Assembly: GCA_015232365.1 (NCBI GenBank)
Contig: JADFZU010000006.1
Location: 21,456-85,455 of the forward strand
Length of the DNA: 64,000 nucleotides
Source of the DNA: Magnetococcales bacterium
GTDB taxonomy: Bacteria; Pseudomonadota; Magnetococcia; Magnetococcales; JADFYX01
Direction of reading: 5' to 3'
Shown here in pieces: positions 18,644 through 31,030 of this stretch (position 1 is its first letter; each line of letters opens with the position of its first letter). The position numbers and the translations under genes were made by a program. Below the pieces are notes generated by a model. The model was not told the DNA's origin. It saw only the letters and a list, made by a program, of their open reading frames with translations, and did no database searches.

Positions 18644-19921
18644 TCAATCCTTTTTGCTGTTTTGGGTCAAATAGGCTCTGGCTCTTACCTTGCTATCTTC
18701 TACGGCAGGCTGGTCATAAGCATCAATATTGAAGAACTCTGCCATGATGACCGTCTCTGATTCTAACAGGATGATCATCTCACCGAAAGCACTTGAGTCA
18801 CCTGTTGCTACATTTAATGTTCTTACCGGAAGTTGGCGGTTGGTTAACGCATCTCTGGTTCCGAAAAATTCAGCGGCAAAGAGGTCGCCTATTGTCCGCC
18901 CTGCTAAGGGTTGTATTGATTTCAACTGCTTGTATTTTTTACTTATCTTCTTGCCCTTGCTGGCAGATTTCGGATCATAAAATAGAGTGAATTGTTTATC
19001 CCCAGGCCCATCGAGATATAGTTGGAGTTGAGAGTGTTGATCTGTTACCCCTCGGGCTGCAACTGGAGTTAAACCGTGGTGATTACCGTTTTTATCGGTT
19101 TTACCAAGACTTTCAGCCAAAAGTTGGCTCTGCCAAGCCGCCACATAATCCAGCCTCTGGCCATAGCTCATATAGATGCTGATATTTTTTCCAGATTGGG
19201 CCATGAGGTATTGGTTGGCTGCTCCTTGCAGAGCTGGATTTAGTTTTATGTAGGGTAGCAGGCAGTTGCTCCGCATAGTCCTGGCTCCATCAAGAACCTT
19301 TGCCACGTCAACCCCAGCTACTGCAGCCGGGAGCAGACCAACAATTGATAGGGCTGAAAAGCGACCGCCTACCGCTGGGTGGTTGATTATGGGCAGATTA
19401 AGACTTTGGGCAATTTTTCCCAGATCACTCTGAATATTTTCAGTGATAATGGCAACATGCTGGTTGAGCTTAGCACCTAAACGTTTCTGTAGGGATGGTA
19501 GGGTGGTTAAAAACTGGCTTAATGTTTCGGCGGTGCTGCCGGACTTGCTAACCACCAATAAAAAGCTTTTTTTCCAATCTATCCGGCTAAGGCTGGAGAG
19601 GGAGTACGGGTCTACATTATCGTAAAACTCTACCGGCAGCCCTTTTTTGCTCTTTAAGCCGTTAACCAGCATATCAGCCCCCAAGGAGCTGCCGCCAATA
19701 CCAAAAACAATTAACCGCTCTGCCCGCTTAGAGATTTTCTTCCGCCATTTTTTTGTGGTTTTCAGAACAGAATTATCATCTAGTAGAGCCATAAAAGGCG
19801 GCAAATTTCCTTTCTGCCAACCCCGAATATGTTGCTGTACCCGAGACAACAGTTCCGACTCCTTCTCGGCGGTTGCCTGGCAAAAGCTGTTATCTTCTAT
19901 TTTCAGTCCTATATAGCTCAT
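18644..19921 (-). CDS. pgi: Glucose-6-phosphate isomerase
   Basis: IGGSSLGADMLVNGL, VVSKSGSTAETLSQF, GGRFSALSIVGLLPAAVAGVD. Confidence 0.9.
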   Translation of the reverse strand: MSYIGLKIEDNSFCQATAEKESELLSRVQQHIRGWQKGNLPPFMALLDDNSVLKTTKKWRKKISKRAERLIVFGIGGSSLGADMLVNGLKSKKGLPVEFYDNVDPYSLSSLSRIDWKKSFLLVVSKSGSTAETLSQFLTTLPSLQKRLGAKLNQHVAIITENIQSDLGKIAQSLNLPIINHPAVGGRFSALSIVGLLPAAVAGVDVAKVLDGARTMRSNCLLPYIKLNPALQGAANQYLMAQSGKNISIYMSYGQRLDYVAAWQSQLLAESLGKTDKNGNHHGLTPVAARGVTDQHSQLQLYLDGPGDKQFTLFYDPKSASKGKKISKKYKQLKSIQPLAGRTIGDLFAAEFFGTRDALTNRQLPVRTLNVATGDSSAFGEMIILLESETVIMAEFFNIDAYDQPAVEDSKVRARAYLTQNSKKD

Positions 19922-19933
19922 AATCTAGAAGCT

Positions 19934-20902
19934 CTATTTTCGTTTTGGGAGGCGGTGTAGTGGGTTGAGAGGTTTAACCCGGTGTCTGATTTCAAAATGG
20001 AGACGTGGGGTCTGGGCATGTCCTGATTGACCGGCTAAAGCAATTCTCTCCCCAGATTTAACTGGTTGGCCGCGCCGAACCAGGATCTGGTTTACATAAC
20101 CATAGGCGGTCATAAAAGATCCGCCATGGCGGAGTAGAATCATCTTCCCGTAACCAGGAAGACCGCTATCGGCATAGGCAACTATACCGTCAGCAGCGGC
20201 TCGAACCGGATCACCGACTCGAACTGCGATATCTATACCATTGTTTCTCTGCTGCCCTCGGCGGCCAAAACGGTTGATTATCTTCCCTGAATGGGGCCAT
20301 AACCATGAACTTGGTGCACTTTTTGGCAGCTTCCAAATTTTAAATTTGCTCTGGAGCGTTCTCTTTTCAGTTTTTTTGCGTAGCTTTGGGCTGGCTGCGG
20401 CTATTAAAGCCGCTTTTTTTGGCTCTAAGTTATCTGGCCCTAACTTCTTTTGCTCTAACTTTTCTGGCTCTGTATTTTTTGCCAGGGGCAGTGTTTTTTG
20501 TGGGGCTATGGTCTCTTCTTGCAGTTTTGGCTTGCTGATAGTAGCAGGAGACCTCTCTTCAGGAGGCTCTGCCCCGCTGCTGGTTGGAGGGATCAAGCGC
20601 AACTCCTGCCCAACCCTTAGCTGGCTGGTATTTTCAAAATTATTCCATTTGGCAAGATTTTCCAGCTCAATACCGTGGACTGCAGCAATAGCCCATAGAG
20701 TGTCGCCAGGGTGGACCAGATATGTGCTACTTACCGATTTATCAATATATTCTGCCGCGTCACCACCCCAAGCCAGTGGAGGGCCGCTGGCGATGCGTAC
20801 CTTGGCAGGAGTTGTTACCGGTCCAAAACAGCCAGAAAGTCCAGCCATGAGGAGTATCAGTAGAGATATCTGACGTATTTGGAAGCTTGACAAAATAATC
20901 AC
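19934..20902 (-). CDS. LysM and M23 peptidase domain lipoprotein (NlpD-like)
   Basis: Lipobox LSGC; LysM YLVHPGDTLWAIAAVHGIELENLAKWN; LytM GIDIAVRVGDPVRAAADGIVAYAD...LHFEIRH. Confidence 0.9.
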   Translation of the reverse strand: MIILSSFQIRQISLLILLMAGLSGCFGPVTTPAKVRIASGPPLAWGGDAAEYIDKSVSSTYLVHPGDTLWAIAAVHGIELENLAKWNNFENTSQLRVGQELRLIPPTSSGAEPPEERSPATISKPKLQEETIAPQKTLPLAKNTEPEKLEQKKLGPDNLEPKKAALIAAASPKLRKKTEKRTLQSKFKIWKLPKSAPSSWLWPHSGKIINRFGRRGQQRNNGIDIAVRVGDPVRAAADGIVAYADSGLPGYGKMILLRHGGSFMTAYGYVNQILVRRGQPVKSGERIALAGQSGHAQTPRLHFEIRHRVKPLNPLHRLPKRK

Positions 20903-21481
20903 TTAAAGCAGTTTTATTAATATAAACGTACTGATAACCAGCAATAAAATTATTACCGTTAAAAGCTCCAGATGTTTCTCGACCAGCAGCCGTAATCTAT
21001 CTCCCCCCCACCGTAACAGAGCAGCTACTAGAAAAAAACGTGCGCCTCTGGAGAGTATGGAGACCAGGAAAAAAATAGCAAAGTTGGAACCAAAAGCTCC
21101 AGCGGATATTGTAAATAGTTTGTATGGTATAGGAGAGAACCCGGCAATAGCAATAATCCATACATCATACTGACGAAAAAGTTCTCCTAGATGCTCATAA
21201 CGGTCTGCTGCTCCATAAAATTGAATTATTGGTTCACCAATTATATGCATAAACTCCTGGCCAATCAAATAGCCAAATGCACCACCAATTGCAGAGCCTA
21301 TTGTACAAACAGTAGCAAACCAAAAGCCTTTTTTTGGTTGGGCCAAGACCATGGGCAGAAGCAAGACATCCGGTGGGATGGGAAAAAATGATGACTCCGC
21401 CAACGCGACCAGAAAGAGTGCTATTACGGCGTTTGGTGAAGCAGCCAGCCCCATGGTCCACTGGTATAACCTTCTGATCAT
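20903..21481 (-). CDS. YqaA/DedA-family (SNARE-associated/VTT) membrane protein
   Basis: ESSFFPIPPDVLLLPMVLAQP, GYLIGQ, GFSPIPYKLFTISAGAF. Confidence 0.85.
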   Translation of the reverse strand: MIRRLYQWTMGLAASPNAVIALFLVALAESSFFPIPPDVLLLPMVLAQPKKGFWFATVCTIGSAIGGAFGYLIGQEFMHIIGEPIIQFYGAADRYEHLGELFRQYDVWIIAIAGFSPIPYKLFTISAGAFGSNFAIFFLVSILSRGARFFLVAALLRWGGDRLRLLVEKHLELLTVIILLLVISTFILIKLL

Positions 21482-22155
21482 TCCTTTTCAGCCCACCCCT
21501 TGGCCCCGACCAGGGGGACAAAACGGCAAAGCTCCAAAATTTCTCTCTTTATGGAGCCATCTTTCTGTTTAATCAACCGGACCAACTCCTGGGATTCGGC
21601 ACCGCCCTCTGGAATCAGTAAAAATCCGTCAACTGCCAGTTGGTCAATAAGGTTTTCCGGTACTACCGGTGCACCTGCAGTAACCAGAATCCGGTCAAAC
21701 AGCCTCGGTTCCGGCCAGCCCAGAGTGCCATCACCTGTGCGGTAGATCACATTATGAATATTTAGGTTGCGGAGTTTACGTCGGGCTTTTTCAGCCAACT
21801 TCTGGTGGCGTTCAATGGTGTAGACTTTTCTGCAGAGACCGGCCAGTACAGATGTCTGATAACCTGAACCGGTTCCAATTTCCAGAACCTCTTCATCACC
21901 TAAAAGCTGGAGAGATTCGGTCATTCTTGCAACTATAAATGGTTGGGATATGGTTTGACCCTCACCTATGGGCAGGGACATGTCACTGTATGCTCTGCCA
22001 GCCAAGGCTTCATCAACAAAAAGATGACGCAGTACAGAGCGCATAACCGTTAAAACACGAGGATCGATTATCCCCCGTTCAACCAGTTGTTTACGCACCA
22101 TTCTCTCTCTGGCTCTGGAAGAGATCATACCATGCTCAACATTATTTATCGGCAT
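21478..22155 (-). CDS. pcm: Protein-L-isoaspartate O-methyltransferase
   Basis: DMSLPIGEGQTISQPFIVARM, VLEIGTGSGYQTSVLAGL, VTAGAPVVPENLIDQL. Confidence 0.96.
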   Translation of the reverse strand: MPINNVEHGMISSRARERMVRKQLVERGIIDPRVLTVMRSVLRHLFVDEALAGRAYSDMSLPIGEGQTISQPFIVARMTESLQLLGDEEVLEIGTGSGYQTSVLAGLCRKVYTIERHQKLAEKARRKLRNLNIHNVIYRTGDGTLGWPEPRLFDRILVTAGAPVVPENLIDQLAVDGFLLIPEGGAESQELVRLIKQKDGSIKREILELCRFVPLVGAKGWAEKE

Positions 22156-22163
22156 GAGTATGT

Positions 22164-22442
22164 TTAACTATTATTGACCCGGTCTCTTAGAATTTGACTT
22201 GGTTTAAACGTCAAAACCTTACGAGCGGTAATTTCAATCTCTTCACCAGTTTTAGGGTTGCGGCCACGGCGGGGTACTTTACTGCGAATTGTAAAATTTC
22301 CAAAACGAGGGATTTTTACAGACTCTCCGTTTTCCAATTGAGTACGGATCATCTCAAAGACCGAATCGACAAGGTCTGCAGACTCTTTTTTTGATAAATC
22401 AACTTGCTGGTACACAGCTTCCACAATATCAGCTTTTGTCAT
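22164..22442 (-). CDS. ihfA: Integration host factor subunit alpha
   Basis: MTKADIVEAVYQQVDLSKKESADLVDSVFEMI...GNFTIRSKVPRRGRNPKTGEEIEITARKVLTFKPSQ. Confidence 0.95.
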   Translation of the reverse strand: MTKADIVEAVYQQVDLSKKESADLVDSVFEMIRTQLENGESVKIPRFGNFTIRSKVPRRGRNPKTGEEIEITARKVLTFKPSQILRDRVNNS

Positions 22443-22613
22443 GAAACGACTCCATCTATCAAGCAATTGATCCGGTTTAAAAATTTCCTTTATACTATTT
22501 ACAATACCAGAGCTGCTAAGAAGATAATTTATCTCTAATCATAGCTCCGAATAATAGAATAGTGCTGTTTGATTAAAGTGTCAAGATGATTGACTTTTTT
22601 TGAAAAAAAACTT

Positions 22614-24989
22614 TTAACGTTGAGTTGCGTTAAATTTTTCTTTTGCTAAATTTATAATCTGTTCCGAGAGCTTTTGGCTCTCAGTTTCAGTCAAAGTACG
22701 GTCATCTGCTTGCATGGTTACCTTTAAAGCCAAACTTTTTTCTCCCGGCTGCATATGCTGTCCGGTATAGAGGTCAAACAGCGTAACATCCTTGATTAAT
22801 TGACTATCTACCCCTTTTATAGCAGTTAAAAACTGTCCTGCCGGAACTGTGTCAGCTAGTAAAAAGGCAAAATCTCGCTCTACAGAAGGATATCGGCTGA
22901 TGGTCTCATGAGCTTTTTTACTGGACTGTTTATCAGTTTGGGTATGCAGGTGTTTACTTGCTATCTCAAAGATAAAAATTGGTTGGGCAGGGTCCAGTGT
23001 CTCACTAATTGCCGGGTGTAGTTCGCCAACCCAGCCGATCAACTCTCTCTCTCGCCCGGTATAGACCAAGGCTTTGCGTCCAGGGTGGAGAAACTCCGGC
23101 CCCCCAGGTTCAAAGAGCAGCTTTTTATCAATCAGTCCAGAGATTAGAGCGGTCAAATCCCCTTTAATATCAAAAAAGTCTACCTGGCGATCCTTGCTGT
23201 ACCAGTTTTTATTGGTTTTGTTGCCTGAGAGCAGTGCTCCAACCCGGTCTTCCTCAACTAGCACATCATTGTCGCCGGAACAGAAGACACGGCCTACCTC
23301 AAACAGCTTTAAAATCAGGTTACCCTGGCTAAGGTTGCGTCTGGCACTCTCCATTAAACCACAGATCAGGGTGGAACGCATAACAGCCTGATCTTCTGAT
23401 ATTGGATTGAGCAGGGCAGTGGTTTTTGCTCCAGGGTCAAATTGATCCTGCAGAGCCTGACTGACAAAGGCGTAGTTTATTGTCTCATAATAACCAATTC
23501 CTGTTAGTATTTTTCTAACTTTTCTGGCAGTAGAGACGCCTGGGTTGCTTTCAGGAACATCAACCTCAATCCTGGGCAGGGAGGAGGGAACTCTATCATA
23601 GCCATAGAGACGGACGACCTCCTCCAAGAGATCCTCCTCGATTACCAGATCATGGCGATGGCTTGGTGGTTGGAACTCACCTGCTGGAGTTTTTTTACAG
23701 CCTATGCCCAATAACATTGTCTCCATCTCAGCAATAGGCAGCTTTATACCCCCTAGCTGGTTTATCCGTTCTGGACGGAATGGGATAGGAGCATTTGGCT
23801 GCCAGACTCCGGTATCGACAATATTGTTAGGACCGGCACTGCCTCCTGCCAGTTCAAGTATAAGCTCAGTGGCTCTATCAAGTGCCAACTCCAGGCCCAT
23901 TGGGTCCACACCTCGTTCAAAACGGTGTCGGGAGTCACTTTGAATTGCCAGCTTGCGTCCGGTATGGGCGGTACGTATGGGGTTGAAATAGGCAGCTTCA
24001 AGAAAAATATCCCTGGTTACCTCGGTAACACCGCTATCTTCTCCACCCATGATCCCTGCTAAAGCCAGGGGCCGGGTCTGGTCGGCAATCACTGTCATTT
24101 CGGTGCTAAGCTGACGTTTTACCTCATCCAGTGTGGTTAATACTTCACCAGCATTGGCTTGCCTTACCTGTAGTGGCAGAGATATTTTTGCCAGATCAAA
24201 GGCGTGAAGGGGGTGGTTTAAGTCTAATAGTATGAAGTTTGTTACATCAACAACATTGTTTATAGATCTAAGCCCAACAGACTCAAGGCGGTCTCTTAAC
24301 CAGCCGGGGCTGGGTGCGATGGTCACTCCACGGATGATCCGCCCACCATAACGGGGGCAACCTTGAATATCTTTTATTTCGATGGATGCCTGACTATCGT
24401 TGCTAACTTGAACCTTGGCCGCCAACGGTTTTAGCGGTTTATTGGTAAGCACTCCAAGTTCACGGGCAATACCGCGGACACCAAGGCAGTCGCCACGGTT
24501 TGGGGTTAAGTCAAGTTCAAACAGTGATCCGCTACGACCGAGAATCTCTGCAACTGCTGCCCCTGATTCAGCAGAATCTGGTAATATAATAATTCCGTCA
24601 GCACTATCCGCCATGCCAAGTTCAGCAAGCGAGCAGAGCATCCCCTCTGATAGCTCGTTACGGATTTTGCCTTTTTTGATTTTCAAACCATTGGGAAGGT
24701 TGGCTCCAACTCTGGCAACTGCTACTTTATCCCCTGTTTTATGGTTTTTTGCTCCACAGACTATGGATAGTTCCTCTTCGCCAACCATGACTTTGCAGCA
24801 GGTAAGGCGGTCGGCATTGGGGTGCTGCTCTACGGATATAAGCTCACCAACCTGTACCAGTTCAAGTCCGGCTCCCAGATCGGTAAGGCCATCTAGCTCT
24901 AGGCCAGCCATGGTCAGTTTTTCACCAATAATATTGGCGGCCAGGTCGGTATCGATATGCTCTTTTAGCCACTGTAGGGTAAATTTCAT
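22614..24989 (-). CDS. pheT: Phenylalanyl-tRNA synthetase beta subunit
   Basis: MKFTLQWLKEHID, LTPNRGDCLGVRGIARELGVLT, adjacent to pheS. Confidence 0.97.
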   Translation of the reverse strand: MKFTLQWLKEHIDTDLAANIIGEKLTMAGLELDGLTDLGAGLELVQVGELISVEQHPNADRLTCCKVMVGEEELSIVCGAKNHKTGDKVAVARVGANLPNGLKIKKGKIRNELSEGMLCSLAELGMADSADGIIILPDSAESGAAVAEILGRSGSLFELDLTPNRGDCLGVRGIARELGVLTNKPLKPLAAKVQVSNDSQASIEIKDIQGCPRYGGRIIRGVTIAPSPGWLRDRLESVGLRSINNVVDVTNFILLDLNHPLHAFDLAKISLPLQVRQANAGEVLTTLDEVKRQLSTEMTVIADQTRPLALAGIMGGEDSGVTEVTRDIFLEAAYFNPIRTAHTGRKLAIQSDSRHRFERGVDPMGLELALDRATELILELAGGSAGPNNIVDTGVWQPNAPIPFRPERINQLGGIKLPIAEMETMLLGIGCKKTPAGEFQPPSHRHDLVIEEDLLEEVVRLYGYDRVPSSLPRIEVDVPESNPGVSTARKVRKILTGIGYYETINYAFVSQALQDQFDPGAKTTALLNPISEDQAVMRSTLICGLMESARRNLSQGNLILKLFEVGRVFCSGDNDVLVEEDRVGALLSGNKTNKNWYSKDRQVDFFDIKGDLTALISGLIDKKLLFEPGGPEFLHPGRKALVYTGRERELIGWVGELHPAISETLDPAQPIFIFEIASKHLHTQTDKQSSKKAHETISRYPSVERDFAFLLADTVPAGQFLTAIKGVDSQLIKDVTLFDLYTGQHMQPGEKSLALKVTMQADDRTLTETESQKLSEQIINLAKEKFNATQR

Positions 24990-24990
24990 C

Positions 24991-26055
<1,065 letters not shown>

Positions 26056-26093
26056 TTAATGATATGGGTTTGGGGTAACGCCCCAAGGATATC

Positions 26094-26132
26094 TAAAAAA
26101 GAAAAGGCCCGGAAAATAAACTCCCCAGGCCC
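26094..26132 (-). terminator. Terminator/attenuator-like hairpin between rplT and pheS
   Basis: Minus strand AGGCCTGGGGA gtttat TTTCCGGGCCT followed by TTTCTTTTTT; second hairpin TTGGGG-cgtta-CCCCAA closer to pheS. Confidence 0.75.
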
Positions 26133-26161
26133 TGCCTTATTAAATTTCTATGACGACAACT

Positions 26162-26515
26162 TTATAACGCAGCTTTTGCGGTATCCGCTAATTTTGCAAA
26201 GTCAGTCGGATTGGATACTGCAAGTTCTGCCAAAATCTTCCGGTCTACCTCAACACCAGCCTTTACCAGGCCGTTCATGAAGCGACTATAAGATAGTCCG
26301 CAAATCCGAGCTGCAGCATTGATACGGGTAATCCAGAGACGGCGGAATTCACGTTTACGGTTTTTCCGGTCCCGGTAGGCGTATTGCAGGCCTTTCTCTA
26401 CCTTCTCGGTAGCGATACGATAACATGAGGAGTTGCGTCCTTGGTATCCTTTGGCCCGTTTTAGTACTTTTTTATGACGTGCGTGTGCTACTACACCCCG
26501 TTTAATTCTCGGCAT
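26162..26515 (-). CDS. rplT: 50S ribosomal protein L20
   Basis: [35 protein letters not shown]. Confidence 0.98.
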   Translation of the reverse strand: MPRIKRGVVAHARHKKVLKRAKGYQGRNSSCYRIATEKVEKGLQYAYRDRKNRKREFRRLWITRINAAARICGLSYSRFMNGLVKAGVEVDRKILAELAVSNPTDFAKLADTAKAAL

Positions 26516-26624
26516 TGCCGTTACTCCTAATAAACTTGATTGTTTAGCAGCCTTTATTTGTATATCAGGCCACTCACTTGCGGGACTATCCTCGGTGTCA
26601 GGTCATCCACACATTTTTGCTTGC

Positions 26625-26822
26625 CTACATTCCTGGCAGCATCTTACGAACTGCAGCAATATCAGCATCACATACCAAACTAGCACCACGCATGTTTCTT
26701 TTACGCTTGGTGGTTTTTTTGGTTAGAATATGCTGTTTAAAGGCGTTGGTCCGTTTAATTTTCCCCTTACCAGTGACCTTGAACCGTTTTGCGGCCCCAC
26801 GGTGGGTTTTAATCTTGGGCAT
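26625..26822 (-). CDS. rpmI: 50S ribosomal protein L35
   Basis: [36 protein letters not shown]. Confidence 0.97.
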   Translation of the reverse strand: MPKIKTHRGAAKRFKVTGKGKIKRTNAFKQHILTKKTTKRKRNMRGASLVCDADIAAVRKMLPGM

Positions 26823-27014
26823 CGTACTTCCACTTTAATGTTAGAGGTTAAATAAAACCTGCTATGAAACAACACCCGGAAACTGCATTAATTAAAGATA
26901 TTATCGCCAAAGCATTGGTCTACAAAGGCATTTTAAGACGATAACATCCATAATTCATGGAATACCCGGGAATAGAACGGAGCAGAATATAAAAATTTAA
27001 TCTGAATATCAAGA

Positions 27015-27590
27015 CTAAACAGTTGATTTTTTCTCTTTTGCCGTCAGGCTGGGAGCAACCACCATGGTCATCTGCCGCCCCATCATTTTCGGAAACTGCT
27101 CAACCTTGGCTACCTCAATCAGATCTTTCTCTACCCTTTTGAGTAGTTGCAGACCAATGCTCTGATGAGCCATCTCTCGGCCACGAAATCGTAGCGTACA
27201 CTTGACTTTGTTTCCAGCAGCAATAAATTTACGCATATTCCGCAGTTTTACTTCATAGTCATGGACATCGGTTCCAGGTCGGAATTTGATCTCTTTGATC
27301 TCAACCCGAGTCTGTTTTTTCCTGGCCTGGCGTTCTCGTATCGACTGTTGATACTTGAACTTGGTGTAGTCCATAATTTTGCAGACCGGTGGTTTGGCTG
27401 CAGGAGATACCTCAACAAGATCTAGTCCGGCCTCCATAGAGCGACTTAGAGCTTTATAGCGTTCAACTACCCCAACCTGCTGGCCGTTTTCGTCAATTAA
27501 ACGCACTTCCGGCACCCTAATCATTTCGTTGATACGGGTACTATCCTGGCTCTGAGGTGGAGCCTTCTCTTTAATTGGTGGTCTGGCGAT
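27015..27590 (-). CDS. infC: Translation initiation factor IF-3, likely AUC start codon at 27590
   Basis: RINEMIRVPEVRLIDENGQQVG...; upstream in-frame IARPPIKEKAPPQSQDST after SD AAAGAGGAG, 8-nt spacer, ATC. Confidence 0.9.
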   Translation of the reverse strand: MARPPIKEKAPPQSQDSTRINEMIRVPEVRLIDENGQQVGVVERYKALSRSMEAGLDLVEVSPAAKPPVCKIMDYTKFKYQQSIRERQARKKQTRVEIKEIKFRPGTDVHDYEVKLRNMRKFIAAGNKVKCTLRFRGREMAHQSIGLQLLKRVEKDLIEVAKVEQFPKMMGRQMTMVVAPSLTAKEKKSTV

Positions 27591-27690
27591 GAGTTATACT
27601 CCTCTTTATAATACGGTTATTTTAGTTACCATGACTTGGTTGTAACACAAAGATCAACAATATATAAAATATTTTTACTCGTATGGTCAA

Positions 27691-29604
27691 TTAGGTCCTG
27701 TCGGTAATCTCTTTGACCAAACTTGTTATTACATCGTCTATGGGGGTAATGCCAAGGTTTTTCCCAGATTTATCTCTTGGGCTAACCGCTTTTTGTGCCT
27801 GCTCCTGCTCCCCGACAATAAACATCCACGGCACTTTCTTCATAGAGTGGTTGCGAATTTTGTAGCCTATTTTCTCATTTCTCAGGTCTACTTCAGCCCT
27901 AACCCCTGCCGCTCTCAGACGGTCCCGAACCTCGGTTGCCCACTCTGAGTGCGACTCGGTAATGGTCAAAACAACTGCTTGTACCGGGGCAAGCCAGACC
28001 GGAAAACGGCCTGCATAATGTTCGATGAGAATGCCAAAGAACCGCTCTAAAGAGCCAAGCAACGCCCGATGAATCATGATTGGCTGGTGCTTGCCTCCAT
28101 CCTCCCCTACGTAGGTTATATCAAAACGCTCAGGAAGATTGAAGTCTAATTGTATCGTTGAGCACTGCCACTTCCTGCCTATGGTATCGGTTATCTTAAC
28201 ATCAATCTTTGGCCCATAAAAAGCTCCGCCGCCAATATCTTCAACATAATCAAGCCCTTTATGGGTGATTGCACTGGCTAGAGCGTTTGTCGCTTTCTCC
28301 CAAATTGCTTCTGATCCAACCGATTTTTTCGGTTTGGTCGAGAGAAAAATTTCAAAATCAGAAAAACCAAACGCCTTTAGCGTGTCAAGTGTTAACTCTA
28401 AAATACCCCGGATTTCCGACTCTATCTGATCTTCACGGCAGAAAACATGGGCATCGTCCTGGGTAAAGCCCCGAACCCTGAACAGGCCATGAAGTGCACC
28501 TGACATCTCATAGCGGTAGACCGTACCAAGCTCTGCCCAGCGTATGGGAAAATCCCGGTGCGAGTGGAGCTGGGATTGATAGATCAGGATGTGAAACGGA
28601 CAGTTCATGGGCCGGATCTGATACTCCTGCTCATCAACTTTTAGTGGTTGAAACATGGATTCGCCATAAAAATCCAGATGGCCGGAGGTTTTCCATAGAT
28701 CAATGTTGGCAATATGCGGGGTGTAGAGAAATTCATAACCGGCTTTTGCGTGTGACTCTTTCCAGTAATCTTCAATGGTCTGGCGCATTCTTGCTCCCAT
28801 GGGATGCCAGAAAACCAGTCCGCCACCAGCATCATCCTGGATGGAGAAGAGTTCCAAATCCTTACCAATTTTCCTATGGTCACGCTTCTCAGCCTCTGCC
28901 ATCATGTAGAGATAGGCTTTTAGAGCTTTTTTGTCGGCAAATGCTGTACCGTAGATTCTTTGAAGCTGTTTATTATTAGAGTCGCCACGCCAATAAGCTC
29001 CAGCCACCCTGAGCAGCTTAAAGGTTTTTAGATGGCCGGTCGATGGCAGGTGGGGACCACGGCATAAGTCAATAAAATCTCCCTGTGAGTAGAGTGAGAT
29101 AGACTCCCCCTGGGGAATTTCAGCAATTATTTCTGCCTTATAATCTTCATCCATTTCTTTGAACAAACTGATGGCCTCATCACGGTCCATAACTTTTCTG
29201 GTGATGGGAATATCTTCTGCTGCCAAGGACTCCATCTTTTTTTCAATAGTGGCTAGATCGTCAAGGGTAAATGGACGCTCATAGTCAAAATCGTAATAAA
29301 AACCATTCTCTACTGAGGGGCCGATAGTTACTTGTGCCGTAGGAAATAGCGATTTAACCGCCTGGGCCATGAGATGGCTGGCAGAGTGACGAATAATATC
29401 TAAAGCTTCTGGCGATTTATTGGTAATCAAGGATATTGTCGAATCTTTCTCCATTACCGTACTGAGATCAGCCAGCTCGCCGTCAATAACTCCAGCTAGA
29501 GAGGCTTTGGCCAAGCCTGGGCCTATTGCTGCTGCTACCTCTGCTAATGAGACAGGTGAGTCAAACTCTTTGCCGGTTCCGTCCGGCAGTGTGATGCAGA
29601 TCAT
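27691..29604 (-). CDS. thrS: Threonyl-tRNA synthetase
   Basis: [51 protein letters not shown]-type motif. Confidence 0.97.
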   Translation of the reverse strand: MICITLPDGTGKEFDSPVSLAEVAAAIGPGLAKASLAGVIDGELADLSTVMEKDSTISLITNKSPEALDIIRHSASHLMAQAVKSLFPTAQVTIGPSVENGFYYDFDYERPFTLDDLATIEKKMESLAAEDIPITRKVMDRDEAISLFKEMDEDYKAEIIAEIPQGESISLYSQGDFIDLCRGPHLPSTGHLKTFKLLRVAGAYWRGDSNNKQLQRIYGTAFADKKALKAYLYMMAEAEKRDHRKIGKDLELFSIQDDAGGGLVFWHPMGARMRQTIEDYWKESHAKAGYEFLYTPHIANIDLWKTSGHLDFYGESMFQPLKVDEQEYQIRPMNCPFHILIYQSQLHSHRDFPIRWAELGTVYRYEMSGALHGLFRVRGFTQDDAHVFCREDQIESEIRGILELTLDTLKAFGFSDFEIFLSTKPKKSVGSEAIWEKATNALASAITHKGLDYVEDIGGGAFYGPKIDVKITDTIGRKWQCSTIQLDFNLPERFDITYVGEDGGKHQPIMIHRALLGSLERFFGILIEHYAGRFPVWLAPVQAVVLTITESHSEWATEVRDRLRAAGVRAEVDLRNEKIGYKIRNHSMKKVPWMFIVGEQEQAQKAVSPRDKSGKNLGITPIDDVITSLVKEITDRT

Positions 29605-29608
29605 TTTC

Positions 29609-30988
29609 CTATACCCCAGATGCTTTTTTTATTGTCTGACATAAATCACTAACTATTTCCGTAATTTCTGTCAAGGAGTCACCCTCAACCATAACCCTGA
29701 CTTTTGGTTCAGTGCCTGATTTTCTGACTAGAACCCGGCCCCGGTCTTTTAATTTTTCTGAAGTGGAGTTGATTGCCTTCTGGACGGCTTTGTTGCTAAG
29801 TGGATCGCTACCTGGCTCTATCACAACATTTTTTAAAATTTGGGGGACCACCTCCATCTTCGAGCCAAGCTCGGAGAGGGGTTTGTCACCATCGGCTATC
29901 AGTTCCAAGATTTTCAACGCCGAAACCAGACCGTCTCCAGTGGTGTTATGATCCATAAAGAGCAGGTGTCCCGACTGTTCGCCGCCTAGGTTAAAGCCGT
30001 TAGCCAACATATGCTCCAAGACATAACGGTCTCCCACCTGGGTTCGAACCAGATTCAGACTGTTTTTAGCCAGATACCGCTCCAGTCCCAGGTTTGACAT
30101 AACAGTAGCAACAACACCGCCGCCACTCAGGGTTTTTTTCCGTTTCATGGCTATTGCACTCATAGCCAGCAGATGGTCACCATCTAAAATGTTGCCTTTT
30201 TCATCGCATATCAACAGGCGGTCAGCATCACCGTCTAAGGCGATACCTATATCTGCCCTTACCTCCAACACCTTTTTTTTGATCTGATTCGGGTGGAGGG
30301 AGCCAAAGCCATCGTTGATGTTCAGGCCGTTGGGGTTGTTGCCAATAGCAATAACCTCGGCGCCAAGCTCCCAAAAAATTGCCGGGGCAACTTTATAAGC
30401 GGCGCCATTGGCACAGTCAACCACAACTCTTAGGCCGGTAAGACGCAGGTTTTTTGGAAAGCTGTTTTTACAGAATTCAATGTAGCGACCACCTGCATCA
30501 GCAATTAAGGTGGCCCGGCCGATATGGGCATCTTCTGGTGGATAATGATCCATCTCTCCAGATAAGAGCACCCTTTCGATCTCAGCCTCCATAGCATCAG
30601 GTAGTTTCATGCCGTTGGTGTCGAAAAATTTAATGCCGTTATCACAGAAGGAGTTGTGCGAAGCAGATATAACCACACCGGCATCTGCCCTGAGAGCACG
30701 GGTCATGTAGGCAACGGCTGGTGTGGGTAGAGTTCCCAACTGTAGGCAGTGGATACCCATGGATGTGAAACCTGCCCTGAGAGCAGACTCAAACATATAA
30801 CCCGATAGCCGGGTATCTTTGCCTATGACTACAGTGTGTCGACGATCATTTTTACGAAAGACATACCCTGCAGCCCTGCCCAGTTTCAGCACCTGTTCTG
30901 CTGTCATGGGGCTTACATTGGCCCGGCTACGAATTCCATCGGTACCAAAAAATTTCCGGTCCGATATTTTACCTGAACTTTTTACCAT
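29609..30988 (-). CDS. glmM: Phosphoglucosamine mutase
   Basis: [48 protein letters not shown]. Confidence 0.96.
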   Translation of the reverse strand: MVKSSGKISDRKFFGTDGIRSRANVSPMTAEQVLKLGRAAGYVFRKNDRRHTVVIGKDTRLSGYMFESALRAGFTSMGIHCLQLGTLPTPAVAYMTRALRADAGVVISASHNSFCDNGIKFFDTNGMKLPDAMEAEIERVLLSGEMDHYPPEDAHIGRATLIADAGGRYIEFCKNSFPKNLRLTGLRVVVDCANGAAYKVAPAIFWELGAEVIAIGNNPNGLNINDGFGSLHPNQIKKKVLEVRADIGIALDGDADRLLICDEKGNILDGDHLLAMSAIAMKRKKTLSGGGVVATVMSNLGLERYLAKNSLNLVRTQVGDRYVLEHMLANGFNLGGEQSGHLLFMDHNTTGDGLVSALKILELIADGDKPLSELGSKMEVVPQILKNVVIEPGSDPLSNKAVQKAINSTSEKLKDRGRVLVRKSGTEPKVRVMVEGDSLTEITEIVSDLCQTIKKASGV

Positions 30989-31030
30989 TGTTATAGGGTG
31001 CTCTCCAATTAATCCTTCTAACTGCCGTCT

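Noticed and set aside
20399-20500. Repeated 'ggctctaa...ctaactttt' units in the NlpD-like gene
   Set aside because: Imperfect in-frame linker repeats (EPEKLEQKKLGPDNLEPKK) between LysM and M23 domains; common in this family.
20241-20873. 210-aa plus-strand ORF
   Set aside because: Antisense to the LysM/M23 gene, low-complexity Ser/Phe-rich, no recognisable domain.
30040-30065. tRNA T-loop-like GGTTCGAACC
   Set aside because: Lies inside glmM coding sequence and has no surrounding cloverleaf; chance palindrome.
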